DNA from: Cornus controversa
Lineage: Eukaryota > Streptophyta > Magnoliopsida > Cornales > Cornaceae
Length of the DNA stretch: 64,000 bases
Direction: 5' to 3'
Assembly (NCBI GenBank): GCA_026545225.1
Contig: CM048845.1
Coordinates: 105,644,033-105,708,032 of the forward strand
A program made the position numbers and the translations under genes. Under the pieces are notes generated by a model. That model had not been told where the DNA came from. It ran no database searches and was given only the letters and a program-made list of their open reading frames with translations. The number at the start of each line of letters is the position of its first letter. The stretch's first letter is position 1. This document shows positions 33,813-46,189 of the stretch, in pieces.

Positions 33813-34986
33813 TGATGTGATAAGTGCACAAAAATTACTATTTTATATCTCAAAATAAGTCTTTAATTATTATTTTACTTTATTTAAATGTTCTTATCTT
33901 TACATTTTATGTTTTACAAGGGTTGATTTCCAAATAAGAAGAAAAATAGCAACAAATGGCAAAAAAAGATATATATAGACAAAGATGAACATAAAAAGAA
34001 TTGTAGGAGAGATGATATTCTATGCAATCTACTTCACAAGAGGTCTCAACTTCAAAACTTTGCAAAAACTTTTTACATGGCCACGTCTACAGTCCAGAAT
34101 TCAAATTAAAGATATGAAAATCAAATATTTAAATTCAAAATTTTGTATTTTGAATTTTTGTTTTTAAATTTTGTATTTTGAAATTTGTATTTTAAATCTT
34201 GTATTTTAATTTTTTTTCCACCTAAACCATTCCCTTTAACTCTATAAATAGGTGGTCTTAGGGGATGGTGAAAGGAGTTAGAAATTGTAGAAAAAAATAA
34301 AGTGTAGTTGAAAATATTTTCTTGTAGTCATTTTCTTTTCTTGTAAACATACCTCTCAAGGGAGTGATGAAGCCATTATGATGAAATATAAGTAAGTTAT
34401 TTTATTTTTTTGTCTAATTTTTCATCCCAAGAGCATTCTTTTACTCTTCTATTCTAGATTTTTATTTTTTAAAATTAGAGGGAAAATTCTCCGTGTTTGC
34501 CAAATAATGGTAATTCAAAGAATGTCTACCTTTGTTTAGCTAGCCAATGTGCATCAGATTAAGTAAAGAAATGTCTCTCTCATATATAATCAAGTCATTC
34601 TTTTTTATTCCATATTTTCCTTCATCTTACCAAGTTCTAATTGGATTGGTGAAGTGTATTGATTATTGGAGGAAAAATTAGATAAGAATATTAGAAAATT
34701 TATTTATGTGGATTCGTGGTGGTGGATTCCTTTCCCTTGAAATTTATTTTATTAGTATAGTTTTATTTTATTCATTATAATTCCAAAATAAAAAATGTTT
34801 TAAAAAAAAATCATTTTCATTCCATAAATTAGTGTGTGAATTTGAGCTCATTCGAAATCTCACTTGAGAGTGGTTCGACTCTGCTCATTACTATACAATT
34901 TTTAGTAGAGTTTTTGTAGGTTTTATTTTTGTACGAAGTGTAGAGAAGTAACGACATCCATCCACTATTCTACATCTGTCATGATG
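33813..34986. mobile_element. Solo LTR (LTR retrotransposon fossil)
   Basis: TGATG flanks both sides (33813-33817 and 34982-34986). The body, 33818-34981 (1164 bp), begins TGATAAGTGCAC and ends CATCTGTCA, i.e. TG...CA. The surrounding element's inverted arm is interrupted exactly here, confirming an insertion. A CTATAAATAGG box at about 34241 fits an LTR promoter. No internal coding region, so this is a solo LTR; family uncertain, younger than its Mutator-like host. Confidence 0.82.
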
Positions 34987-35142
34987 ACATCAGCAATAAC
35001 TGTTAGTATGATTGACAGAATGGGGTATTTGTTACTAATGTGCAAAATAGAAGGGGTAAGTGTTATATGCCAAAACACAGGGGAGGTAAGTATTATAAAG
35101 CCAATCTAGAAGGGAGGTAAGTGTAATTTGCTCTTTCATTTA

Positions 35143-35570
35143 AAATGTGGTTACCTATCTGATTTAAATAAGAATTACTAAAATCTATCCTAAATTATAA
35201 GTCTAAACATCTGCTCTAAGTGCGTGTATATTTATATACACACACACACATTTACTTATAGATATGCAGTCGACTCTCATGGAGCAAATTGACTGTCGTG
35301 ATGCTATAATTGGTTATTTTTTTGTCCCAACAAGAAATGTTAGGTTTTCATACATTGATTTATACATTAGAGAATAGAGACACCTACTTTAATTTTTATG
35401 TGTCGTGTGCTTGACATGTTATTGTTTTTGAGAATGAATTACTTTTAATTTTGTATACACACTAATTTTGGTATGCTATTAATATACAGACATATATACA
35501 GGTATGTATATATGTTAGGTTTATTGTCTTTAAATCAAGTGGAATGAAAATGACATATTTATCAACCATA
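35143..35570. other. Spacer between two Mutator-like elements
   Basis: AT-rich, with a short (CA)n at 35238-35249. No gene seen. Confidence 0.4.
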
Positions 35571-36232
35571 TATATTTTTGGGATAATTTGATTTTTGTCT
35601 AGTTATGGGGCCAATACAACAAATATATCAAATACCAAAAACTATTACAATATTTTTTAACTTAACAAAAAGTAATTACAAATATATCGTGCCCCCAACA
35701 CTTTTTTGGTCCAAAACGCCCCCAACCACCACAGTCCTCACCCACCACCACCGCCACAGTGCCCACCCCTGCAACCACCACCATCCCCACTAGTGATGTC
35801 GTATCCGTCGTTGTCGCCGTCGCCGCCACCACCATCCCCACACCACGACCACATTCGCCACCACCATCCCACACCACGACCACATCCGCCACCACCATCC
35901 CCACAACACAACCTCATCTACTGACGGCTACACCAACCACCATCCCCACCCCACTACCACCAGTGGTGCTGCCACTAACAGAATTAGTGTATACCCATTA
36001 ACACAACCACCACCGTCGTCACCACCTCCTCCCGTCGTCACCTCTACAACCACCACCATAGTCCCTACCACTACCACACCGTCGTCACAACCTTCTTCGT
36101 CGCCACCCTTACAACCACCACCACAGTCCCCACAACCACAGTGCCCACCACCATAATACCCAAATGTTTAACCCAAATCAACTGTAATCTCAAATCGAAG
36201 ACCCAAATGTATCACACAAACAAGCTATGTTG

Positions 36233-36271
<39 letters not shown>

Positions 36272-37084
36272 CGTAATTGTGAATCATTTACCAAAAAAAA
36301 ATCGTAATCGTGAATCCAAGGTCTTTGCAGAGCAAACCAATCGAATTGGAGCTTGAACGATTGTGTTGGTTGTCAAGGGTTTGTGCAATTTCTGTAAATC
36401 CACTCACAATTTATCGATGACGAAGATCGAAGTGAAGTTGGTTGGTGTATATACATATATACATAGATTTAAAACCAGAGATACGAAGTCAGGGCGACGA
36501 TGATGAATTTTTGGGTTGTGTGAATCTATACAACGCTCCAAAACCATGAGGGTCCATATTGTCGGCAGTTGTGGTGACCTTTTCAATCGGAATCCATTGC
36601 TTCGACGGTCGGCCTCTGCGCACTTTGTCTGTGTATCTTTGTGTATCTGTCTATCTTTGTGTGTATAGATAGAGAAGGAATTAGAGTTTGTATTCTCAGA
36701 GATCTGTGGAGAGAGAGAAAAGTGGTGGTGGCGGATGTGGTTGTGGTATGGGATGGTGGTGGCAGAGGTGGTGGCGGATGTGGTTGTGGTATGGGATGGT
36801 GGTGGCAGATGTGGTCGTGGTGTGGGGATGGCTGCGGCGACAACGACATCACTGGTGGGGATGATGGTGGCTGTAGGGGTGGGCTCTGTGGCAGTGGCGG
36901 CGGTTGTAGGGGTGGGTGGGGACTGTGATGGGGGTGGGGGCATTTTGGACCAAAATAGTACATATTGATGTATTTGTAATTACTTTTTGTTAAGTTAAAA
37001 AATGTTATAATATTTTTTGGTATTTGATATATTTGTAGTATTGGCCCCATAACTAGACAAAAATCAAATTATCCCTATATTTTT
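35571..37084. mobile_element. Mutator-like element with long TIRs and CCA/GGT minisatellite arms
   Basis: TATATTTTT at 35571-35579 and 37076-37084 is a perfect 9-bp duplication. The body, 35580-37075 (1496 bp), has near-identical inverted ends of about 150 bp starting GGGATAATTTGATTTTTGTC. Inside them, C-rich CCACCACC sequence (35697-36150) faces G-rich GGTGGTGG sequence (36719-36945), extending the foldback. The core (36150-36720) is not a repeat I recognise and may be captured host DNA. No transposase. The Pro/His/Thr- and Gly/Val-rich frames in this element are minisatellite artefacts. Confidence 0.92.
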
Positions 37085-37119
37085 TCTTTCTAGGTATTTT
37101 ACAACCAATACTTTTTATT

Positions 37120-37490
37120 TTATGCTTCGTTTGGTAGGAAGAAAGGACGAGGGGTGGAGAAAAGATAGAAGAAAAAGAGAAATTTTTTTTTGTTTGGTAG
37201 AGAGGATGCAAGGGGAGAAAATAAAAGAGGATGGATGAGCCATCTTTCTTCATTCATAAATTTTTTATCTTTCCAAATTTAAATGGAAGAAAAGAAAGGC
37301 TATTATAAATATTTTAAAATACAAAACTTTTTTTGTTTTTCTTTTTTTCTCTCCTAACAAACAAAATAAAATATTATCTGTTTCTTTTATCTTATATTCA
37401 ACTAAAAAAAAAGAGGGAAGAAGATGTCTCATCCATTCCTCCTCTCTTTTTTATTCAATTTTCTTGCTTCCTACCAAACGGAAGATTAGT
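37120..37490. mobile_element. MITE-like inverted-repeat element
   Basis: CTTCGTTTGGTAGGAAG (about 37124) and CTTCCTACCAAACGGAAG (about 37468-37485) are inverted ends, and both arms continue with GAGGA/TCCTC-type purine/pyrimidine sequence. A second internal TTTGTTTGGTAGAGAGGATG lies at 37189. Length and ends resemble Tourist-like MITEs, but I could not fix a TTA/TAA duplication. Confidence 0.5.
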
Positions 37491-39086
37491 ATTTTGGCAA
37501 GAGTTTCGATACATCTATTGAAGTGAGTTGTACGTGGATGGATGTAAGAATGGCTAAAAATTTGTTGTAGAATGATTCATTGTAATGAATAAATCTTAAC
37601 CTCTTGTATCAAGTTTTTGTTGATAATCATAGCGCACACATTACTTACCGTAGTTTTTAATTGTATTGCTTTGTCAATTATTTGCACGACAACTTTAATT
37701 TTTGTGACATATATAATACTATATTAATAACGTGCATTCTGACTAGTACATAGAAATGAGTAACGTTAAGTTTGTTGGGAGGAATAAAATGAAAAATTTT
37801 AATGCCCTCATGCCAAGCTTGTGGGATATCACCATTGATAATTTACGGAGCAAAATTGCTCATGTCAAATTGGCTAGTCTTACATTTATTTTTGGAGAAG
37901 TTGCTTTCAACTCTTAAACTCAAAATCTTTCGTTTTTGGGAGAAGGCACTTGTTATATCAACCTTGTGTGAAAAAAAAAAAATCATAAAATGAGATGAGC
38001 ATTGGGAATTTTCTGAACAAAATTGCTACCTAGAACCAAACCAAAAATATTTTTGCTTAACCAAATTATAACACAATTACTGTTTAGTGTAAATTCTTTC
38101 AACACATGGTGACAACTAAAAATGGTATTTTCTATTTCCTTTGCTTAATCAACTCATATGAAGAAAATAAATTTTGTGAACCGTAACCAGATTGATTGCA
38201 ACTCCGCAGATTCTTTTGCTGCATTATTTATGACTATAAGTACTGTTAATATAATTATAAGTATATTAATATATAAGTAATAACTAGTAATATGAGTCTA
38301 TATAAAATTATTGTTATATTAGTAGCTTAAGTGTGAAACTGACTACTAACATAATTAAGTATTAGTATAAGTTATAATTATGTTATTAATTATTTTTATT
38401 ATTAAGTACTTTTTTTTTTTTTTGGAAAAAAAATCCGGTTGACCCCTGGGTTTTCAGGGAACTGTATCATGGGCCGTTTTGGGCCTAAACACCAAGCCCA
38501 TCCCTCCCACTAAGATAGCGGGCTTGGCTAGGCCAGCCCAAGAGTTTTATCGGGCTGGTTTTTACCCGCAGGCCACTGCCTAGACCAAATAACTGGAACA
38601 GGCTCACTTTACCATCTTCAAAAAGCCTGCATCTTGATCAGGCTGGGAGATTAATAAAGTAGTACTAAATCCGTTTACAGGCCCGTTAAGGGTCCAAGAT
38701 AATGACCCGGCCCTTTTTGCCTAGTATCAGTCCACACAAAGATGGGCACAGGGTATGGGGCGTATTTTCCCCCCACTTTTCCCATACCATCATTACCAAT
38801 GTAGCATGTACATCTCTATATGGCAAACTTTCTGGCTAGCCAAACACCATGTGTTGTATTGTATGCCTTAGCTATATTCGTCATTCCCACACTCAATTGT
38901 ACAGACAGATTTTATTTGTCACCAGCACACAGTATGGTACAGACAATATATAATTCTTTCACCATTACATGAATTAACAAGAAATAGAATGACACATGCA
39001 TGCATCAAATACTAGACCCTTCCTTTGCTTTCGTTATAGGGGGACCAGTTAACCATGCATGGTACACCTATTATGCTAAAGCCCAG

Positions 39087-39127
<41 letters not shown>

Positions 39128-39449
39128 AGTTTTGCTTCAAGACAATCTGTCATCTAAATGCTCAATTGTGCCATTTTTCTGTGGTTGAATTTCTTCAACA
39201 TATCGTCGTCTTACAACAAACTGGTAATGTCAAATCGTGTGATGAGTAGTCTGATTGAGCTATCTTGTTTAAACTTCGATTTAGACAAGAAACATCAATA
39301 ACATTGGATACGCGAATAATTGTCGTGGAGTGTAACATATCATATATAAAGTTTAAGTTCACACGAAACATTATAATCAACACATTTCAGAAATAAACAT
39401 CAGTGTAAAAATGATCATATTTTTGCTCTAACACAGCATTATATATACC
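37491..39449. other. Intergenic DNA with one GC-rich block
   Basis: No gene is supported. 38430-38770 is distinctly GC-rich for this region, with many GGGCC/GGCCC/AGCCC motifs, and may be a decayed hAT-like or other repeat. A (TA)n run is at 39089-39124. Confidence 0.4.
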
Positions 39450-39804
39450 ACATATGACCAGGCACGGAGCCACATGAGGCCCAATTTTGCCCCCACTGCT
39501 TTTTTTTTTATATTATATTTTTGATAGTTTATTAAAATTTTAATAATATCCTACTAATCTTTAATATTTTCTCTTCCATTCCTATTAATCTTTAATATTT
39601 TCTCTTCTATCCTCACTAAATTTTTTATTTATTTATATTACATTCCTGAGAAATTCTCAAAATTCTACAATACCTCTACTAATTTTTAATATTATCTTCC
39701 TCTAAAATATATTTCACTTTTTATATATCACATTGATTGTACATACGTTTTTTGAAATCATAGATGAAGAATTTCTATTTCTCTCTATTCTTTTTCTTTT
39801 TACT

Positions 39805-41663
39805 AAATTTTTAGGGTAAATATCACTGACACTCCTTGTGGTTTGGACTTATTTCACACAGAGATAAACTTTGTTTAAAGCGATCGTAAAAACCCAAACA
39901 TTTTGAACCGTCTATCAGAGAGACTCCCAATAGTGTATAAACAGGTCTGACACCATGCAAAAAGACTTGCATGTCCTTTAACTTTACAAATTACTTATTT
40001 AACCTTTAAAATTACATAAAATATCCAAATACTCTAAGACATACTCTTTCTATTTTTCTGTCCGTCTTATGAATGTAATATAGTATGCCCATAAATTTCC
40101 AGAAAAAATGTAGTATGTCCATAGATATATATTTATATTATTATATAAATATATATATCACCATCATCAACAAGAAAGACCCAACTCAATCACCACCATT
40201 GAAGTCGACCCCAAGTTGTAATACCCCGCTCCAACACATGGTATGATATTGTCCGCTTTGGGCCTAAGCCCGCACGGTTTTGCTCTTGGGTTTACCCCAA
40301 AAGGCCTCATACCATTTGAAGAGAACATACTACATATAAGTACATCCCCTTTTCCACACCCAGGCGATGTGGGATTGAGCACCCTGTACCCTGTCAGTGT
40401 GGTAGCTCAGCCAAGTGTCTGTCTTCGCACCCGCCCACTCACACCCGTCCACAAGGGTTACTACACAAGTTACTGCCGACCATTTCACCGTCCGAAATTC
40501 GCCCACACCATCTTCTTCACTTCATTATCCGAATTTCCCACATGCTAGAGACACTTACCGACAAATCATGCAAAGACCCACTTACGAGTCTCTCCCAATC
40601 GAGTACCTCACAATCCACGAAGAAGACCCAACACCTACTAGAGCTTCACTATTGAAACGGGTCTCCACCTCCGCACCATCATCGCCGCTCATCATGGCCG
40701 TCCACCATTGAAACCGAACAAAGAAGAAACACCACACTCCATCAGCCACTGTGGCCGGAGCTGCCAAGACCACCAACATGAACAAACCCACTACATGTCA
40801 AACAATCAAAACTCCCAATCCACACAAATCCAAACTTAAGGCACCACCGCTATTTGTTGGCACCGATCAATAAATCACCTATCATACCCAAAACTACCAC
40901 TTACCTCACGACCAAAACCATTGGAAACCATATCCCACCGTCAGCCATTGTAACACAACCCACATCTAACTGATTTGGAAAGAGATTTGGTTTATATCAG
41001 ACCCACAAAAAAAAGAACATAAAGATGCCTTCGTTGCTGCCAACATCTTCATACCTGGATTCTTTATCCGAATGTGGCCATCATCGGGGTAGTCTTGCCG
41101 TCAGTCGATCTCGTTGCTATCTTCATCGTCGTCATTCGCCAATAGTTGACGTTGTCCCGCTGTCTTCACCATCTTCGCTGCCTTCGCCATCGCCTAAGTT
41201 TTCGCCGTCAATGATCTTCTCTTCTTCATTAATCGTTATTGTCTAGTGTGAGATTAAAGAAAAAAGGAAAGAAGGTAGAGATTAGAAAGAGAGAAGAGAG
41301 ACTTTTTTGTTTTTGTTTTAATTTAATAATTAATGTCAGCAACCAATGGGCTGCTGACACTTGGGCGAGTGTGGCACTCCTCATATATGTATATATACAC
41401 ACATACATACAATAGATTGAAATCCATTCGGGTGATCTTAAACAATAATGATGAGGGGTATATTAGAGATTTGGCAAACACTGATATTTTTATTAAATTT
41501 TATTAAAAAATTCAAGGTATATTAGACATTTTACATCTATATTAACGAAGTTAAGGACGAAAATATCACTTGGGATCTCTATGATAGTTATAAGTAAACT
41601 TTCTCTTCGTGTGAAATAAGTCCAAATAACAGGGAGTGTTAGTGATATTTACCCAAATTTTTG
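39805..41663. mobile_element. Mutator-like non-autonomous element
   Basis: The 9-mers AAATTTTTA (39805-39813) and AAATTTTTG (41655-41663) match at 8 of 9. The body, 39814-41654, begins GGGTAAATATCACTGACACTC and ends GTGTTAGTGATATTTACCC. The inverted arms continue with GGACTTATTTCACAC/GTGTGAAATAAGTCC. The interior at 40470-41245 is GC-rich and not recognised; short frames there (for example 41025-41246, Ser/Pro-rich) could be captured coding DNA but carry no known motif. Confidence 0.85.
40212..40470. mobile_element. Short solo LTR (TRIM-like fossil)
   Basis: CAAGT flanks both sides (40212-40216 and 40466-40470). The body, 40217-40465 (249 bp), begins TGTAATACCCC and ends GGTTACTACA, so the ends are inversely related and read TG...CA. 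It carries phrases of a widespread plant repeat (GATATTGTCCGCTTTGGGCC and GCGATGTGGGAT). The small size suggests a terminal-repeat retrotransposon in miniature. Frames through it are not host genes. Confidence 0.78.
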
Positions 41664-42170
41664 TTGATATGTGGAGCTTCTTAGATATGGTTGTCTTCAA
41701 TTATCATCTTAGTCTAAACAAAAAAGTATAAATTCTTATGAATAAAATAATTTGAAAAGGAAGTATAAATATTTTTAAATGAAAATATCTATCAAGTTAA
41801 AATTATTTTTCTATTATATAATTTAAATTTTTTTTTATCTTATTATTGTTATAAATTTAAACTCGAATATGTGTGTGTTTTTATATACATATATGTACAT
41901 GGAAGAAATTTAGGTTTGTAACTTGTTTACGTCTGTCTAATTTGTTTATTATTTCTCTAATTTACTAATTTTTTATTGATATGTGAAGCTTCTTAGATAT
42001 GGATTGACCAAAATTTTTCTAAGATTATTTTCAATTATCATCTTAGTCTAACAAAAAAGTATAATACTTACGAAAAAATAATTTGAAATGGAAATATGAA
42101 TATTTTTAAATGAAAATATCTATTAAGTTAAAATTAATTTTCTATTATGTTATTTAATTTTTTTTAAACT
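41664..42170. repeat. Direct duplication in the right part of the outer element
   Basis: TTGATATGTG(G/A)AGCTTCTTAG followed by CAATTATCATCTTAGTCTAA and AAATGAAAATATCTAT occurs at about 41664-41843 and again at about 41974-42170, roughly 310 bp apart with small indels. Confidence 0.75.
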
Positions 42171-42229
42171 TATTATTGTTCATCGTCGCCCGCTCTCAAA
42201 TCATTTTCTGGCTCTGTCATTACATATGA

Positions 42230-44585
42230 TAGTGATCTTAATCCACAAATAAATAAGGAAAATATGAAAGTGATTAACAATTAATTGAGTATATTGAATA
42301 TGGTGAATAGCTGAATTGTTGTCGAGAGGGTTGACTCCCAGAATTTAATATTATTGGTTCATGTTCATAATAAGCACATGAAGATGTTACATCTTTTATG
42401 CAAGATCTACATGCCTTGTATTGTAAAATTATATTCCCATATATATATATATATATGACTATATGAGAAATAAATAACCACAGATGTAACAATGAATTAA
42501 ATTGGTCATTATGTAGCACGTGGAAATTTATAGCTCAATACGAAGGTTGCATTTACAAAGTTTAATTTGTTAGCTAGGCTTCTTTCACTCAAAGCTATAT
42601 AGCTCAGTGGCCTATTTGTTGTGTCAGTTTGAGTGTGTTTTGTGCTCCTTTTGTGTTAAAACAAGGAAAGCAATAATTATAAGAGAGTTTGCTAAAACCT
42701 AGCTACATCCAGTAGCTTTAGCAGCCTTCATAATATTCTTTTGAATGCATAATCTAAAGATCTTGTTCCAAAATAAGAATTACCAAAAGTTTTTGTTGAG
42801 AAGAACCTGGGATTTCAAGTTTTTGTTAAGAAGAGGGTGTCCATTATTCTAGAAAATTGGACTCTCTGGTAAGTTCATAGAATAATGATACATATTCGGA
42901 ATTCGAAAGATGTCGAATGATTGTAATGTGAGTGAGAATATGGATCCCATAACATGATATCAAAAACTCACATAAGTTCTATTAAGAATCTTTTTAATTC
43001 GGCGCATCTGTCACTACTCAAGTTCATAACTACTAAATGGAGGTTTTATAATTTCTTGACACATTCATGTACCCCTGTGAAGTTATATATGAAAATCTTA
43101 CAATGTAGCTACACCATCTTATAGTCTTATTTACACACATCAGTAGCTTTCTATCCCTCCAAACTAGCAAGAGTGCCATGCTTTCCATTTCCTGAGTCTC
43201 ATGGTGTGTGTCTACTGTATATCATGATCACAAGTTATAGCATCAAAATTTTGTGCTTTCTCACTTGTTCCTTCCAACATGCATTAAATGGTTCCAACAA
43301 AAAGCCTGAGTTGTCATGCATTAATAGTAAGTTAATTTGAAGAAACAACATTAAAACTGCAAGTTATTAATACATTAATTGAGTCGGTTTAAAAAGCAAA
43401 ATGCATTTGAAAATGACAAACTAAGCCTAATAACCAAACAGAAAGAAAAGCAAGCTAGAAATATTGATGAGATGATATAATGTCAGACTCACCTAAAGTA
43501 TCTATATATGCCTGTCTTTTTTACACTAGCCTTTCAATTTGAATAGCATTACTCTTTTAATCAAAAACACCTTCTTTTTTTTTTTTTTTTTTAAAAAGAG
43601 AACACTCTAAAACAGAGGTTATTTTTAGTAAAGCCTTACTAGTCAAATTTGTAATGTTCTCCCTCAAATGTGGTCTTTATTTACATGAGATGGAGCTCTC
43701 CTATTCCCGATTCTGGGACAATTCTGGGACAATCAAAGCATGACATATAAGTAACTGTATTAACTTTATATTAATTTTATTTTAAATTTTACTTGTGACA
43801 AGTTCTAATTGACTTGAACTTAGTCCGAGAGTAGCTAATAATTTCTCCTCGCCTCTGCTTAAATGCATGTCCCTAGAAGGTGAATCTAGGGTATGCTTGG
43901 AAGGCCCTGTAAAAAGGTGAAGATGGCTTGCCAAAGCAAAGGGAGAGTAGATAGAGGGTTCAACATAGTAGGATCAAAGGAGGCCTCTCTGTCCTGTAGT
44001 GTAGGGTTCCATAACAAAAGGCTATGTATAAGGTGGGGCCACCAATCTGAGGGCCAGCATGGGAGCCATCAGGTTGAAATGAAAGAAAGACCCCTAATAT
44101 GAAAGCATTGAAACTTGAAAGTGGTGGCCTAAACAGACTCTTGGGTGAGAGGAAGAGAATCATTGGGGGTAAAGTTTTTTAACTTTTTATTTTTAATGAA
44201 TTAAACATCTACTAAGTAATCATAATAAGAGAACAAAAGTTAAAACTATATACTTATCTATTAATTATTAAGCACAGTATAATCATAATAAGAAAACAAA
44301 AAAACTGTTTTGTGTTTAAGGAGGTCACTGGTATCATTAGGCAGCAAAGCTAGCAAAAGCCATCCAACCACCCACCACTAAGCCCTATTTCACCTGCTTT
44401 GTGATAATCTTTTCTTTTTATGTGGACCCATTCTTAGTCCACTCCAAGGTCTTTCTCTATTTATTTTCCCCACACAAAAGCCATAAAAGAAAAGTGAGAG
44501 CCATAAAAGAAAAAGAGAGAGACACAGAGAAGACCTCTTCTACATTTCATCTCTCTGTCTCTCTCAGAGAGAAATCAAAGTGAAG
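42230..44585. other. Intergenic and promoter region of the OVATE family gene
   Basis: No coding gene. Just before the start codon there is a pyrimidine-rich leader (CTCTCTGTCTCTCTC at about 44550-44566) and a small duplication of GAGCCATAAAAGAAAA (44479-44513). An open frame at 43893-44102 in a GC-richer patch has no recognisable motif. Confidence 0.5.
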
Positions 44586-45755
44586 ATGGGTAACCACAAG
44601 TTTAGGTTATCAGATATGATACCAAATGCCTGGTTTTACAAGCTGAAGGACATGGGAAGAAAAAGAAACCACAACACAATTCGCCCCACAAAGAAAAAAC
44701 CACCACTCACCTCATCATCCCCACAGCCAACCAAACCAAACAAACCCAACCTCTCTCACCACAGAAAGTCCTATTACTTCACTAGAGACCTCTCCACACC
44801 ACCACCACCACCATCAGCAGCAGCTCTTGACACCACATCCTATAACAATTCACCCCCAAACCCAAAAATCTTTGACACCCATTTCCAAGAACCATCAAGA
44901 AAATCATCCAACAAGAGATGTGGTAGCTTCAGGAGAAAGAGAGCCTCTCCTAGGCCTGTCGCCTCCTCTGTCTCCGCCTGTTGCAGCTGTAGAACCGCCC
45001 TCGAGTCCGTCTGGACTAAGCCGGGTTCGACAGCCGAAGAGTACCCAAACTCTCCTGTTTATAGCTCCTCTGACCTTGAATCACTGCTACCTGAATTTGG
45101 GTCTGATGGTAGTCTCACCACCGATTCATTCCGTGGCACGGTCTCATGGTCCAGCTCTTGCCAATGCAAAACCAACAATGACATAGTTATCGACATTGAT
45201 AACAACTCATTTAGTAGAAAATCCCATACAATCAGCATGATTGATGATCTTGAACTCCCTCCAATCATAACCAAGAAGAGTACAACTGAATTGGTTGATC
45301 AAAAGAGCAATGAAGCAACCAAATTTGGAAGGAATTCATCTAAATTTGTCAAGATTGTGAATGATGATAAAATTAGTACTTCCAAGGAAGTGAAGAAGAC
45401 TAGTCCTGTTAGAAGACTTTCAGTCACTTCACCAGGACTGAGACTTCGGACTAATTCTCCCAGAATCGCCAGCAGGAAGATACAGGGTCATGGCCGGAAG
45501 AGCGTGTCGTCCAGTTCAGCCTCGCGGAGGAGCCTGTCGGAGACCTTCGCCGTCGTGAAGTCGTCAAGTGACCCACAGAGTGATTTCAGGGAGTCAATGG
45601 TGGAGGTGATTCTGGAGAACAACCTCAGGGCATCAAAGGACTTGGAAGAGCTCTTGGCATGTTATCTTTCTCTCAATTCAGATGTATATCATGAACTCAT
45701 CATCAAGGTGTTCAAGCAAATCTGGTTCGATCTAAGTAACACCCAGTTGAAGTGA
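44586..45755 (+). CDS. OFP: OVATE family protein (transcriptional repressor), OFP1/OFP4-like
   Basis: Single-exon gene of 389 residues. The only credible start is the ATG at 44586, two codons after a GTG; it gives MGNHKFRLSDMIPNAWFYKL, the conserved N-terminus of the OFP1-OFP5 subgroup. The middle is Ser/Pro/Lys-rich with basic clusters that could serve as nuclear localisation signals (for example RRKRAS near residue 120). The OVATE domain is at about residues 333-382 (SMVEVILENNLRASKDLEEL, then LLACYLSLNSDVYHELIIKV and FKQIW). By family knowledge such proteins bind TALE homeodomain proteins (KNOX/BELL) and repress transcription, influencing organ shape and secondary walls. An LRLR stretch before the domain could be an EAR-like repressor motif (inference). 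Length is normal for the subgroup and no lesion is seen. Confidence 0.94.
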   Translation: MGNHKFRLSDMIPNAWFYKLKDMGRKRNHNTIRPTKKKPPLTSSSPQPTKPNKPNLSHHRKSYYFTRDLSTPPPPPSAAALDTTSYNNSPPNPKIFDTHFQEPSRKSSNKRCGSFRRKRASPRPVASSVSACCSCRTALESVWTKPGSTAEEYPNSPVYSSSDLESLLPEFGSDGSLTTDSFRGTVSWSSSCQCKTNNDIVIDIDNNSFSRKSHTISMIDDLELPPIITKKSTTELVDQKSNEATKFGRNSSKFVKIVNDDKISTSKEVKKTSPVRRLSVTSPGLRLRTNSPRIASRKIQGHGRKSVSSSSASRRSLSETFAVVKSSSDPQSDFRESMVEVILENNLRASKDLEELLACYLSLNSDVYHELIIKVFKQIWFDLSNTQLK

Positions 45756-45758
45756 ATT

Positions 45759-46185
45759 CTACTAGAATTCAAATATATATTTTCTTTTTTCTTAGGTAAA
45801 TTAAATTTTCCTGTCACAGACTTCTAGCTCTAATAAAAGTTTTTTAGTTTCTCTTAGTCAAGTAGTTGATCAGATCAGTCTTTTGTATCTGCAATAGTTT
45901 TAATTTTCTGAGATTAAATAAATTTTAATGTAAGATATATTGAAAAGCAGATGGAGATTTTTAGGAGTATTAAATTTGTCCAACTTACTGAAACTTTTGG
46001 GAAAAGTGTCCTGTTCATTATTGGTAAATGCTTAAATCAATCAAGTTTTGACATTTTTTACAATTTAGTTTGGTTATAACTAAAAACAGACAGAATAGAA
46101 TTTTGTACCGAATTTCACAGTTACGAAAAAATAGGTGCATTCTTGTAAATAATTGTGAGATAATACCACAAATTTTTTGCCCCGT
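45759..46185. other. 3' flank of the OVATE family gene
   Basis: AT-rich. AATAAA at about 45829-45834 and 45917-45922 (CTAATAAAAG, TTAAATAAAT) could serve polyadenylation. No other gene. Confidence 0.4.
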
Positions 46186-46189
46186 GTTG

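Larger units (their letters stand above)
32984..35142. mobile_element. Mutator-like non-autonomous element hosting a solo LTR
   Basis: The 9-mers TTTAATTTA (32984-32992) and TTTCATTTA (35134-35142) match at 8 of 9. The body, 32993-35133, starts GGGCAAATTACACTTA and ends TAAGTGTAATTTGCTC. The arms stay closely inverted over about 170 bp (CCCATTCTGTCAATC, AGTAACAAATACCCC in both). The arm-proximal sequence GATGTCATCAAAATTTAATC at the left has its partner split by the LTR insertion at 33818. It has no transposase; the frames around 33391-33858 come from the G-rich internal repeat. Confidence 0.88.
39450..42229. mobile_element. Outer element of a three-level nest, probably hAT-like
   Basis: ACATATGA occurs at 39450-39457 and 42222-42229. 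Just inside, CACGGAGCCAC (39463) and the inverse of ACAGAGCCAG (42209-42218) are imperfect inverted ends. Within it sits a Mutator-like element (39814-41654), which itself contains a short solo LTR (40217-40465). The 8-bp duplication suggests hAT, but the ends are degenerate. No transposase recognised. Confidence 0.55.

Noticed and set aside
36404-37050. Pro/His-rich (minus) and Gly/Val-rich (plus) open frames
   Set aside because: Both are translations of the GGT/CCA minisatellite arm of a Mutator-like element with a perfect 9-bp duplication.
40243-40711. Overlapping open frames that look protein-like
   Set aside because: The first runs through a short solo LTR with perfect 5-bp duplications and the second continues into transposon interior; neither has a known domain.
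43893-44102. Open frame and a TGCCAAAG-containing stretch recalling miR399
   Set aside because: Only about eight bases match the miRNA start, no hairpin partner is apparent, and the frame has no recognisable motif.
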